From Tritrichomonas musculus (Eukaryota; Parabasalia; Tritrichomonadida; Tritrichomonadidae), in NCBI GenBank assembly GCA_039105265.1, contig JAPFFF010000050.1, forward strand, positions 310,001 to 374,000: a stretch of 64,000 bases of DNA, written 5' to 3'. Shown here piece by piece: positions 40,892 to 50,941 of this stretch. How positions within the stretch are numbered: position 1 is the first letter of the stretch; every line of letters starts with the position of its first letter. The notes below the pieces were generated by a model. The model searched no databases. It saw only the letters and a program-made list of their open reading frames with translations, and had not been told where the DNA came from. Position numbers and translations under genes: made by a program.

Positions 40892-41399
40892 TTTTCCAAA
40901 AAAAAAAAAAAAAAAAAAAAATTGTCAAAATTGATGAAATGTGATATGAAATTAGATGAATTTTTGCATTAATTTTTTATAACCGATTCTTACCGCCAGC
41001 CGCGAGGTCTCGACTCGGCTTCGCTTCGCTCAGCCTCGCTCGACGCCCGCTAGGCGGTATGTAGCCTCGGTAAAAAATATGGAAAAATATAAAAAGATTT
41101 GTTTTTTCAATTATTCTATTTAGATTATTTTTTTCTGAATGATTTCCATTTTTTGAAGGTTCTTCAGAAAAGACTAACTATACTTTAGTTGAGACTTGAA
41201 GATAAAAAAACTAATAGAGAGCTTTTTTAAATAGATAAGTGTCATTAAGTAGCTTTTTTCTAATTTATAGGAGAATTCTCCTATAAATTTGATCAGTTTT
41301 ACAGAAAAGTTTAAAATTATGTTTCAATTATTATAAGACATTCAATTATATTATAAGACAATCAATTAAAATTTTTTAATTAAAAATTGAATGTCTTGT
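40892..41399. other. Intergenic region with poly-A tract
   Basis: An A run of more than 20 bases directly precedes the ankyrin pseudogene start, followed by a GC-rich block (listed) and AT-rich spacer. No gene seen. Confidence 0.6.
40981..41071. repeat. GC-rich palindromic island
   Basis: About 90 bp, strongly GC-rich, with inverted ends (CCGATTCTTACCGCC against GGCGGTATGTAGCCTCGG, partly matched) and CTCGGCTTCGCTTCGCTCAG inside. The background is AT-rich. It may be a tiny foldback element. Confidence 0.6.
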
Positions 41400-41473
41400 A
41401 TTATAGATAATTCAAATATTTCGTTAAACCAAAAAGAATTAATACATCAAGCAATGATGCAACGTAAGCACAA
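41400..41473 (+). pseudogene. 74-bp leftover of a fourth PARP-family copy
   Basis: This stretch matches the coding sequence for IIDNSNISLNQKESLHQVF in copy 3 with few changes (for example ATTATAGATAATTCAAATAT). It is an isolated fragment about 200 bp upstream of copy 3, a scar of tandem duplication or deletion. Confidence 0.75.
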
Positions 41474-41554
41474 TTGAAATATAAATATATGAAAATTTTA
41501 ATTGAAATTTTATAAATTTTTGAACTTTTTGTGTAAATAATCATTTTAGCACAC

Positions 41555-41676
41555 CACTTTTTGAATGCATGAACTATCCAAAAATTAGATGACATGCTCT
41601 CAATTTTTTCTCTAAAAAATGTGATATGAAGCATAATTGGGCAAGCATTATTATCATTTTTATTAAAGGTTTCAAA
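41555..41676 (+). promoter_or_regulatory. Conserved upstream region of PARP-like copy 3
   Basis: CACTTTTTGAATGCAT followed by GACATGCTCTCAATTTTT and AAATGTGATATGAAGC corresponds to the upstream blocks of copies 1 and 2. Confidence 0.5.
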
Positions 41677-43824
41677 ATGAACAATGATCTAATCAAAGAG
41701 CACATTAACATTTTAATTAAAGATTTAAAAGCAAATGATTGTAAATTCTCAGTCGATATATTAACTCGATCTATAAAAGCCGCCATTCTAAACGATGATT
41801 TTTTCAAAATAGATTATGAGAAATACACAAAAACAATTATTGATAATTCAAATATTTCGTTAAACCAAAAAGAATCATTACATCAAGTATTCATGCGACG
41901 TAAGCTCAAAATAGTTATCAATTGTAAATCATGTGGAAAACCTATCGAAGGTATAATTACTTATTATTTAGAATATCCATATCATGCAAAATGTGTTAAA
42001 TGCATGAACAAAAATTGTAAAAAATCAAATGATATAAATCATATGATTTGCGTTACACCAGGATTATTTCTTTGTCAGGAACACTACAAACAATATAAAG
42101 AAACCAAACAATTATCTCCAGAAATTAGTGAAGAATATCACAAGAAAAACAAAGAAAATTTTGTAAAACAATTATTCGCGAATCCATTAAAAAACATAAA
42201 TATCGTTGATGGTCAATCAAGTGATCCTTTAATTACGCCTGACGTGATCCAAGATTCAATTCCAATTAAAAGACCATTTGAATACTTTATTCCAACAATC
42301 AAATATCAATTCGACAAGAATCCTTCAGAAATCGACTTTGATAAATTGCGACAAAAACTTGGCGATGAAGTTTTGATAATTAGTGTTGAAAAATGATGCA
42401 CCATATTACAAATAGCTTTTCGATCAATATTAATTTGTGGTGGAAAAATCAAGGAAAAAATAGAAAAAGGTAGACAAATAGTACATAAAGTTTTTTCTAC
42501 AGTTGGGAAGGCCATTGTTGGAAACATTGAAAAAGAAGAAATCACGCTTCCTGATGAACAAAAAATGCAAGAATATTATGACAAAGGTTCATTAAATCTT
42601 CTCCAAAGCACACAAAAACTAGAAAAGACTGATTATGAAAACTTCAAAAAGAAAATTCTTGAAGAAGCTGAAGAAATTTCACAGAAAAATTTTAATTTCG
42701 TATTTAAACATGAATATATATATCTGAATGTTGATAAGCAAATTAGAGATGATATTAGAATGAATGACTTTGAGATGATTTTGGTTGGACAAACGATTAT
42801 TGCAAACAGGTACATTAATGAATTCAACCAATTGAAAGAAACAATTCCTAATGAAAGCCGAAGAGTAGTTTTCTTATATCACGGAACGAAGTTAGAAAAT
42901 CATCAGTCGATAATCGAAAAAAACTTCCTGGTACCTAGAGGAAATGATGAAAAAGAGTGGGAATATCAAAAGAATGATGTAGGCTACTTTGGAAAAGGAA
43001 TATATGCGACCGATAATATCTTTTATGCTGCTAAATATTCATACAGCATTAATAAAGATATTGCATTTAATGAGAAGGTGCACGTTATTTGTTGCATGGC
43101 AGTATTCAATGATAAAAAAGCAAAATCAATTACTGATAAGTCCTATAAGGGCGAAGATATCAGTGAAGATGTAGTCAATTCATGTGGTATGCACCATGCC
43201 TTGGTCGGAAGCTCTAAAGAATTCTGGCCAATTAAAGAAGGGGAAGAAGATTATAATTATATTACTGCAAATGAGTTTGTTTTCCCAAATAAGTACCAGA
43301 TAATTCCTGTTTATTCATTCACAGTAATGAGAAAGGATCACTTCATTCTCTGGAAAGACGAAAATATTGAAAATAGTGAAAATACTAATTATATGAAAGA
43401 ACTTCAAGAAAGAATGGAGGTCAACGTGTATTTTTCAAAATCAGTGGATGAAGCGCTTGAAATAATTAAAAGAAAGAAAAAGAATAAAATAAAATTAATA
43501 ACGAACGGCGGCATTAATCTTACAGGTAAAAAATTGATTGAAGAAGCAAGAAAAATAATTGGTTCCAACTTTGTTTGCTTCGTATTTGCTTCTAGTAGAA
43601 ATCACATTAAATGGGTTTCCAAGATGGAAAATGTTCTCTTTACCACGTCAGAATGCGATTTCAAAGAATTCGCTGCAATGAACCTTGACAAAGATAATAT
43701 AATTAAATTCGCTCGTAAATTGGAGGGAAAATATGACTATAAAATCAAAATAAATGAAGATGAATTACTTAATTTCCCCACCAACCTGAAGTCAAAATAT
43801 CGTTATACCAATGAAAAAAAGTAA
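41677..43824 (+). pseudogene. LIM-PARP-Rossmann-like protein, copy 3, one stop
   Basis: Start chosen at ATG 41677 (MNNDLIKEH) by alignment with copies 1 and 2. The frame has the LIM-like finger (HAKCVKCMNKNC) and is open to a TGA at 42394, where copy 2 has GGA in VEKGCTILQ. The same frame then resumes and runs to 43824 with an intact PARP region (LYHGTKLEN, GYFGKGIYATDNIFYAAKY, ANEFVFPNKYQ) and C-terminal module. One G-to-T change therefore separates it from a 715-residue protein. The truncated product would hold only the N-terminal and LIM parts. The lesion is young, because the downstream half is undamaged. Confidence 0.85.
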
Positions 43825-44919
43825 ACAAAATATTTTTAATCTAAATATATTTATAAAGGTGAAAAAATTGTTGCAAATTAACCTTTACTTTTTGTACAAA
43901 CAATGGTATACAACCTAACGATAAAAAGTGATTCATTAAATAAATAGATTTATTATACGCATATATATCTAATATATTGTTTTCGAATGATTTGGTGTGT
44001 TGTATTTGGGGCAATGTTTGATTTAATAGCATCAGTAATTATTTCAAAAAACTGATTATATCTCAGCCAATTTGTAAAAATATTGAATCTCGGCTGGTTT
44101 ATCCTAATTATATTAGTGGATACTTTTAAATCATCATTTGATCTATCTTGAATTATTTGAAATTGAGAATCTCCAATTTTCATCGATTGCCCTTAATCAA
44201 ATCATAAAAGTAATATTTATATATAATTATTTTTATGTTATTTATAAATAAAATTAAATTTTGAATTTATTAATTACATAACGCAAAAAAAGGCAAACAA
44301 TGAGAAAAAATTGGTTGAATATCCTCTGAATTTACATGCCTAACAATACTATCAATAAAAAAGCATTATTAATTATTTAACCTGAGATATTTTTAAATGT
44401 AAAAATATACTTGTTTTTTCCTTGGACAAATAGGTATTTAAATCTATGTTTTATTTGAACCGAAAATGAAACTTTTCAAAGAATTATTTTTCAAATTCAC
44501 AATATTCATTATAGTTTTCTAAACCTTGTTTTTTTATTTGCACCTTCCATTTAAATTAAAATTGCATTATATTGATAACCTCCCATTTATATTTATTTTA
44601 AAATTATAAATAATATACTAAATTATATAAATTATTTAAATTATTCATAAATTCTTTTTTAAACCTATTTATTAATGAAGAAAATATAGTTTATTTTGAA
44701 TAGGAGGTACAAATAAAAAAACACTTCTATTGCTTTTTTTTAAACTTTTATAATATCTCAATAAATAAATGATATATATATGAATTATAAATAAATATAT
44801 AGTTTTTAATATATATTATATATATTTATATTTATTTTATTTTAAAATATTATTTTATTATACGAAAACAACTAAAATAATATGATTATTCAATTTGATT
44901 GACCATGTTTTTATTTCTA
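43825..44919. other. AT-rich intergenic region
   Basis: A 76-codon minus-strand frame at 43953-44183 has no recognisable domain and could be a remnant. The rest is AT-rich with TATA runs near 44770-44830. Confidence 0.5.
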
Positions 44920-44932
44920 AACGATAACGATA
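44920..44932. promoter_or_regulatory. Myb-like recognition motifs before the BspA gene
   Basis: AACGATAACGATA, two overlapping copies of ACGATA, lies 10 bp before the ATG. TAACGATA is the known Myb recognition element of Trichomonas promoters; function here is inferred. Confidence 0.4.
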
Positions 44933-44941
44933 CAATCAAAG

Positions 44942-46597
44942 ATGCTAAGCTTTTTTTGGATTCTTTCTATTTTTTCTAAATCAGACTTTGAAGTAGATGG
45001 TCTAACCTATCGCATTAAAAATAATAAAGCTACAGTTGTTAATTGCAATATTACAAATCAGACATTTGTAATTCCATCTATAATTACCTTTAATTCTACC
45101 CAATATACTGTTGACGCCATTGATTCTCAAGCATTTTCCACGACAAGCAAAGAATATACAGAAATTTATTTTCCCCATACGTTAACTGATTTGGGTGATT
45201 ATACTTTTCAACAATTTAAACATTTAGAAAAAATTGGATATATCGACACCAATAATGATATTATTGAAAATTGCATTCCACCATTAGTTAAGCGTCTTGG
45301 ATCCTTTTTATTTTCTCAGTGTTTAAGTTTGAAGAATATTAATGTAAATAATGTTCAACTGATTGATATGTCATGTTTTAAGCAATGCTATGCCTTAGAA
45401 ACTTTTGAATCCGGAGCTTTCTTACGCGATATTAATGGCGAATCTTTTGAATCATGTTACAATCTAGTTTCTTTTTCTACAGAATCCAAATCCCTACGTA
45501 TTATTCAATTATCATTTGCTTATTGCCAAGCTCTAACAAAATTTGATTTTTGGAGATGTGAATTAATTGATCATAACGCATTTACTAATACAGGCCTCAT
45601 TGAAGCCGATCTTTCCCAATGCAAGTTTACTACGCTTGAAACGGAACTTTTTTCAGGCTGTCTGTCCCTTTCATCTGTCCAATTTCCAAAAAATCTCGTT
45701 TCAATTCGCGCACAATGCTTTTTTAACTGCCAGAGCCTCACAAAACTTGATCTACATGACTTAGGTGATCACTTCACGATCACACAGCAAGCCTTTCAAG
45801 GTTGCATTTCATTAAAATCTGTTGTTTTTGAAATCCAACCGTCAATGCTCTATGAAAATTGCTTTTTCGGTTGTTCGTCACTTGAATCGGTGACGCTGTT
45901 GAATGCGACGCTGACTGAAGGCGGCACATACATGGACAATTATGTGTTTTACAATTGCACCTCATTGCAGCATTTTGAGTTTGATAAATGGACGTTTTTG
46001 AAAATCGGCGACAGCGCTTTTTTCAACTGTCCTTTGACTGAGTCGATATCTTTCATTGGAACGAAAAGTCCAATCAATTTCACAATTTCTAAAGGTGCAT
46101 TCAATTCAAATATTCTTAAATCTGTGGACTTTCGTAATTGTAGCGGATTGATGTTGGTGCCAAATTCTTTCGTTTGTCCAAATGTAAATTGCGTGATGAT
46201 CGACGACGATAGAAAATATATCGCAGCAATTGCTTTCAGCGAGGAAATCATAAATGGACCAAATTGCCCAAACCATCCAACGCCTTCGCAATCAATATTC
46301 GTACCAACTAAGACTTCAGCGCCAACTGAAACGTTAAATCCAACTGAAACTTCAGCGCCAACTAAAACGTTAGTTCCAACTGAAACAGCAGCGCCAACTG
46401 ACGACGACGATGATGATGGCGGAGATAGCAAAATAAGTAAGAAAGCTTTGACAATAATTGTTTCTGCTTCGGCAACTGCACTGGTGGTAATTTTGGTGAT
46501 AATTGTAACAGTGGTCGTCAGAAGAAGAAGAAATGGAGCTGTGGATGATATTAACAGTAAACCTTTGATTACTGAAGATGATCCCAAATATCAGTAA
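44942..46597 (+). CDS. BspA-like LRR surface protein
   Basis: A 551-residue type I membrane protein. Residues 1-15 are a signal peptide (MLSFFWILSIFSKS). Residues about 30-440 hold LRR_5/TpLRR repeats with the pattern of a Cys/Asn position followed by SLxxVxF, for example FFNCQSLTKLDLHDL. A Thr/Pro repeat stalk follows (PTETSAPTKTLVPTETAAPT), then an Asp run, a transmembrane helix (ALTIIVSASATALVVILVII), an RRRR stop-transfer and a short tail ending DDPKYQ. BspA-like proteins of trichomonads are implicated in adhesion and phagocytic uptake. GC content rises in the 3' half. Confidence 0.88.
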   Translation: MLSFFWILSIFSKSDFEVDGLTYRIKNNKATVVNCNITNQTFVIPSIITFNSTQYTVDAIDSQAFSTTSKEYTEIYFPHTLTDLGDYTFQQFKHLEKIGYIDTNNDIIENCIPPLVKRLGSFLFSQCLSLKNINVNNVQLIDMSCFKQCYALETFESGAFLRDINGESFESCYNLVSFSTESKSLRIIQLSFAYCQALTKFDFWRCELIDHNAFTNTGLIEADLSQCKFTTLETELFSGCLSLSSVQFPKNLVSIRAQCFFNCQSLTKLDLHDLGDHFTITQQAFQGCISLKSVVFEIQPSMLYENCFFGCSSLESVTLLNATLTEGGTYMDNYVFYNCTSLQHFEFDKWTFLKIGDSAFFNCPLTESISFIGTKSPINFTISKGAFNSNILKSVDFRNCSGLMLVPNSFVCPNVNCVMIDDDRKYIAAIAFSEEIINGPNCPNHPTPSQSIFVPTKTSAPTETLNPTETSAPTKTLVPTETAAPTDDDDDDGGDSKISKKALTIIVSASATALVVILVIIVTVVVRRRRNGAVDDINSKPLITEDDPKYQ

Positions 46598-46662
46598 GTA
46601 TATTTATATTAAATATTGAGACAAATTTTTAATAGTAAATATATATGCTTTGATTAAATTGT

Positions 46663-46693
<31 letters not shown>

Positions 46694-46710
46694 GAAACAC
46701 TCCAACGGTT

Positions 46711-46728
46711 AAGGTGAATATTCACCTT
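46711..46728. repeat. Perfect 18-bp palindrome
   Basis: AAGGTGAATATTCACCTT is fully self-complementary, placed just after the long T tract. Confidence 0.9.
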
Positions 46729-46796
46729 GTATTGTATCACAGATCAAATTGAGAGAATTTTCGCTCTTTTTATATATCGAAAAAAAGTTGCTTAAG

Positions 46797-46861
46797 AATG
46801 GATTTTATTGACAATAAAATCGCTCTTTTTATATATCGAAACAATGTCAATAAAATCCATT
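46797..46861. repeat. Hairpin with 17-bp perfect arms
   Basis: AATGGATTTTATTGACA (46797-46813) and its exact complement (46845-46861) enclose a 31-bp loop. The loop contains CGCTCTTTTTATATATCGAA, which is also present as a direct repeat at about 46762. Confidence 0.9.
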
Positions 46862-47464
46862 CGCGATTGTTTGTTTGTAAACTTCAGCGCTAAAAATAAT
46901 AATTTTTATCTTTTTATTCATTCAGGAGTTGACGATGGTGATAAATTATATTTTATTCTGCATTGAAATGAATTTCTAAATCCATCATTAAAATTTGTTT
47001 TTTTCATAAAAACAAAAATGGAGGGGGTTTTGTTTTTTGGATATAAATTTGAAACGATCATTTTACATTCAATTTTCGATTTAATAAAATGTGATTTCTG
47101 AACAGCTTATCAAAAATAAATCGCATTTTATTTTTACCAAACACTTTTAGATATGATAATTAATGATGTTTTATAGAACAATTTGAATAAATTTATTCCA
47201 AAGATCATCAAATAATAATCATATTTTCGAATTTGTAAAATTTTAAATAAAAAAGCAGATAAATATTTGTTTAAGCTTAATATGATATGATATTATTATG
47301 TTTCATTGATTTTTTATGTATACTAAAAACATATTGAAATTACCCAGATTTACCTTAAATTTGAGATTTTTTTATAAAGATCAATAATTAAAAATTAATA
47401 TTTTATTAAGAATATGATATTGATTAACTTTGACAGACTAAGTCTGAAAAAGAAAAAAAAAGGA

Positions 47465-50400
47465 TTATACATGACTTGCCCCGGCCAAATACAATTTATG
47501 AAATATTTTAGTATTTCTAGTCATTGAAGCTAAATGCAATGGTGTAACTTGATATTGCATTTTTTCATGATTTATTATCATGAAAGCATTTATATCAATT
47601 TCATCGTTCTTCAATAAAAGATTAGCAACATCAAAATTTTCTGTTTCAATTGCCATATGCAATGCCGTTATTCCTGATTTTGTTCCATTTTTAAATTTTA
47701 TTGACATTGTTTCGTTTATATCTAAATTTCTGTTTTTTAATAAAAGATTAATTGTATCCATATCATTTTCTTTAATTGCTAAATGAAGAACTGTCATTCC
47801 AGTTATTTGTAGAATATTTTCATTTTTGTCTAGAGATGAATAAATATTTGTATAAGAACTTTTATCCAGATGTTCATCTGTTTTCTTTTGACAAACAAAT
47901 ACATGGCCAACATCAAATACATGGGGCAAAAAACAATATTCATTTTCTAATGAAACTTTGTTTTTTTGGTATATTATCTGAAACTTTGAATTTATATCTG
48001 TTTTCAGACAATGTAGCAGGCATTTAATAATTTTTGAATTATGGTTACAGAATGCCATATGTAATGCAGTTCCAATTTCTATTTTGCTTTTTTCAAAACC
48101 ATATTCATGACCATTTTGTTTTTTACAAATATATTTGCTGTTGATATCAATATTTGGATGCGACAATAAAACTCTAAGAAATTTATCATTATTATTATTT
48201 ACAATTGCATGTATTGGAGCTTGACATATGAATAAATTTTCTTTTATATGTTTATTTTGAGGTGTAACGGATATTTTTTTAACATTGACATCAATTAATG
48301 GATGATTAACCAAAAGTTTTAAAATTCCTAATGCCTGACAATCTAATTCATATGTTTCAAAACTATTTTTATACTCTGCAATTAAATGTAAAGCAGTATT
48401 ATTGCTACTTGAAAATACGTTGACATCTACATTTGGTTGTGATAATATAAGTCGAACCATATCTTCATCATTATTTTTAACAGCAATATGCAGTATTGTT
48501 TGCTTTTCAAGATCATCAAGATTTTCTAAATCCATTGATTTTGCGTTTATATTAATATTTGAATTCGACAATAAAAGATTTAGCATATGTATATCTCCTC
48601 TTTTTGCAGGTATATGTAATAACTATTGCTCTCTTATATCTTTATATTTCTTGTATATAATATTAGTTCTAGCATCAACTGTTGCATTAAGTAATAAAAG
48701 CTGAATTATTTGATAATTTCCTCTAATAACAGGCAAATAAAAAACGTTTTTTATATATTCAGATTTTGAATAGTTATTTTCTTTCTTATCAAAAATCCAA
48801 TTATGTAAAAATACCTGATTTTTAGAATATTTCCTATAAGTAAATGATATTTTCTTTTCCTTCATTTTACAATAAACATCTATTTTGGATTGAGATAGCA
48901 ATAATTTTGCTGTTTCTATCATATTTTGATCAATGGAATAACTTAATGCTGTTGATTCAATTTCTTTTATTACAAACTCTTCTTTTTGTTGAAAGCATGG
49001 TTGAATTGTATCAAATGGGGAATATATTTCTATAAAAGATTCTTCCGATCCAGTTTTATAAATAAATTCTTTCGATCCAGTTTTATAAATAGATTTACTA
49101 TTAATATCTATATTTTGATTTAATAATAAAAGGTTCATGATTTCAAAATTCTTTTTTTTTATTGAAATCATTAACGGCGTTTCTTCTTCTTCTTTTGTTT
49201 CCTCAGAATATTTAAAATGCCATTCTTTTTTAATTGATTTAATATTAACGTTGATTTTAGGATGTTCCAACAAAAGATTAGTAATTTCTAAATTCTCATT
49301 CTTTATAGATAAACTCAATGGAGTATCCACTTTTATGTATTCAAATTGTTCTTTTAAATGGTTTATTTCGTTGTTTTTCCACCAATTGATATTATGTTTT
49401 TCATGATCTTCTGTGTCTTTATGTGACCAAAATTGTTCTGAAAAACTTACATTAACATCAATTTCTTGATTTGATAATAAGATTTTGATGATCTCCAAAT
49501 TTCCTTTCTGTATTGCAACAAATAAAAGAGTATTACATATTTTTTTGTAGTTATAATTGTATGAAATATCTCCAGTAAAAAAAATGTCTTTTATTTTTCT
49601 TTTCTGCTTTTTTGTAATTATAAAGTATGAATTAATATCAAAATCATCTTTTTTATGTTGAATTAAAACATTGAGAAATGATGGATAATCATATTTACAC
49701 GAATCATAAAATGCCAATGAGTTTTCTTCTTCATCTTCTGTTAAAAAAGTAAAATTGAAATACTTGTAATATATATGCGAAAACTTGTTATGATAATTAT
49801 ATATGTACTGATACTGATCATATAATTCTTCATCTTTTTCTTCTTCTTTTTCTTCAATTAAATAATTATCATATAAATAATTTGCTATATTGTTATGATG
49901 ACATTTCAATGCTTCAAAATAACATTTTGTATAATCAAAATCTTTTGGTTTAATACATAAACTTTCGAGAAAATGGATGATATCAGGGTTGTTTCCATGA
50001 ATTGCATACATCCAAATCTCTGGTTTCAATTCAGCATCATTCAGTTGTAAATATTTCATAATTTGAAATGAACCGAAAAATGCAGCATATTCAATTAATG
50101 TTGGGGTATGATAATTCAAAAAATGATTTGTTTCATAGATCGAATCTTTAATTTTTGAATCAATTGGATAATTGGTTTTGTTTACATATGCAATAAAATC
50201 AATAACTAAATCTTCTCGAATCAATTGACATATATAGGATTCATTTTCACCAATTTTTCTATTTTTATCATAATTTTCTTGATTTATTTTGTATTCTTTT
50301 ATATCTTCCATAAATTTAGTCATAATAAAAGGCTTAATTTCTTGATAAAAGTACGAATAATAACTCATTTTTTCGAATCGTTTATCAATAATTTTGGAAG

Positions 50401-50785
50401 AAAACAATTTATTCATTGAAATAAATTCTTCATTAAAAAGAAAAAGGAGAATTTTTTTGCAGTCTTTGAAAATATGGAAAATGGTTGATTCTTCAAAATT
50501 TGTTTTTATATGTTTTTTGCATAATAATAATATTTTTTCAATTTTCTCGAAAAATGATGGGGATCGATGATGATTATTTGATATTATTGCAATTAAATGA
50601 AGAAATTCGAGTAAATCATTGTTTCGATTGTGATTTATTATTTCATCTATTTCTTGTTTTAACAAATCATCATTAGAATCATCATCATCTAAATAATCAA
50701 GAAATATTTGCTGTAATTGTGCTTTATATTGTATATAATCATGAATATTGTGTGCACAGCAAGATTGCAAATCTTTATATTCCAT
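47465..50785 (-). pseudogene. DUF3447-like/ankyrin protein gene with one stop
   Basis: Start chosen at ATG 50785 (MEYKDLQSCCAHN), since the upstream codons are low-complexity flank. The N-terminal domain resembles DUF3447 (NNHHRSPSFFEKIEKIL, YAAFFGSFQIMKYL, KCHHNNIANYL). Many ankyrin repeats follow, including LLFVAIQKGNLEIIKILLSN. A TAG at 48623-48625 interrupts KKYKDIREQ*LLHIPAKRGD, and the same frame continues through more ankyrin repeats to 47465 (about 1100 codons in all). A single nonsense change thus splits one gene. Ankyrin arrays act in protein binding; the partner is unknown. It could still yield a shorter N-terminal protein of about 720 residues. Confidence 0.85.
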
Positions 50786-50941
50786 GAATTTTATGGAAAA
50801 TTTTATTAAAAAAATTGAGCCATTCAAAAAAATGGAAAAATTCTGAAAAAATTGAGCAAGATGGCAAAATGGAAAAATTTTGAAAAGATTGAGCAAGATG
50901 ATTCATAATAAGTGAGTATTAAATTAATTTAATATAAAAGC

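Larger units (their letters stand above)
46598..47464. other. Intergenic region with palindromes
   Basis: No gene. It holds a T tract of nearly 30 (about 46667-46693), a perfect 18-bp palindrome and a 17-bp-arm hairpin (listed separately), then AT-rich spacer. Confidence 0.6.
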
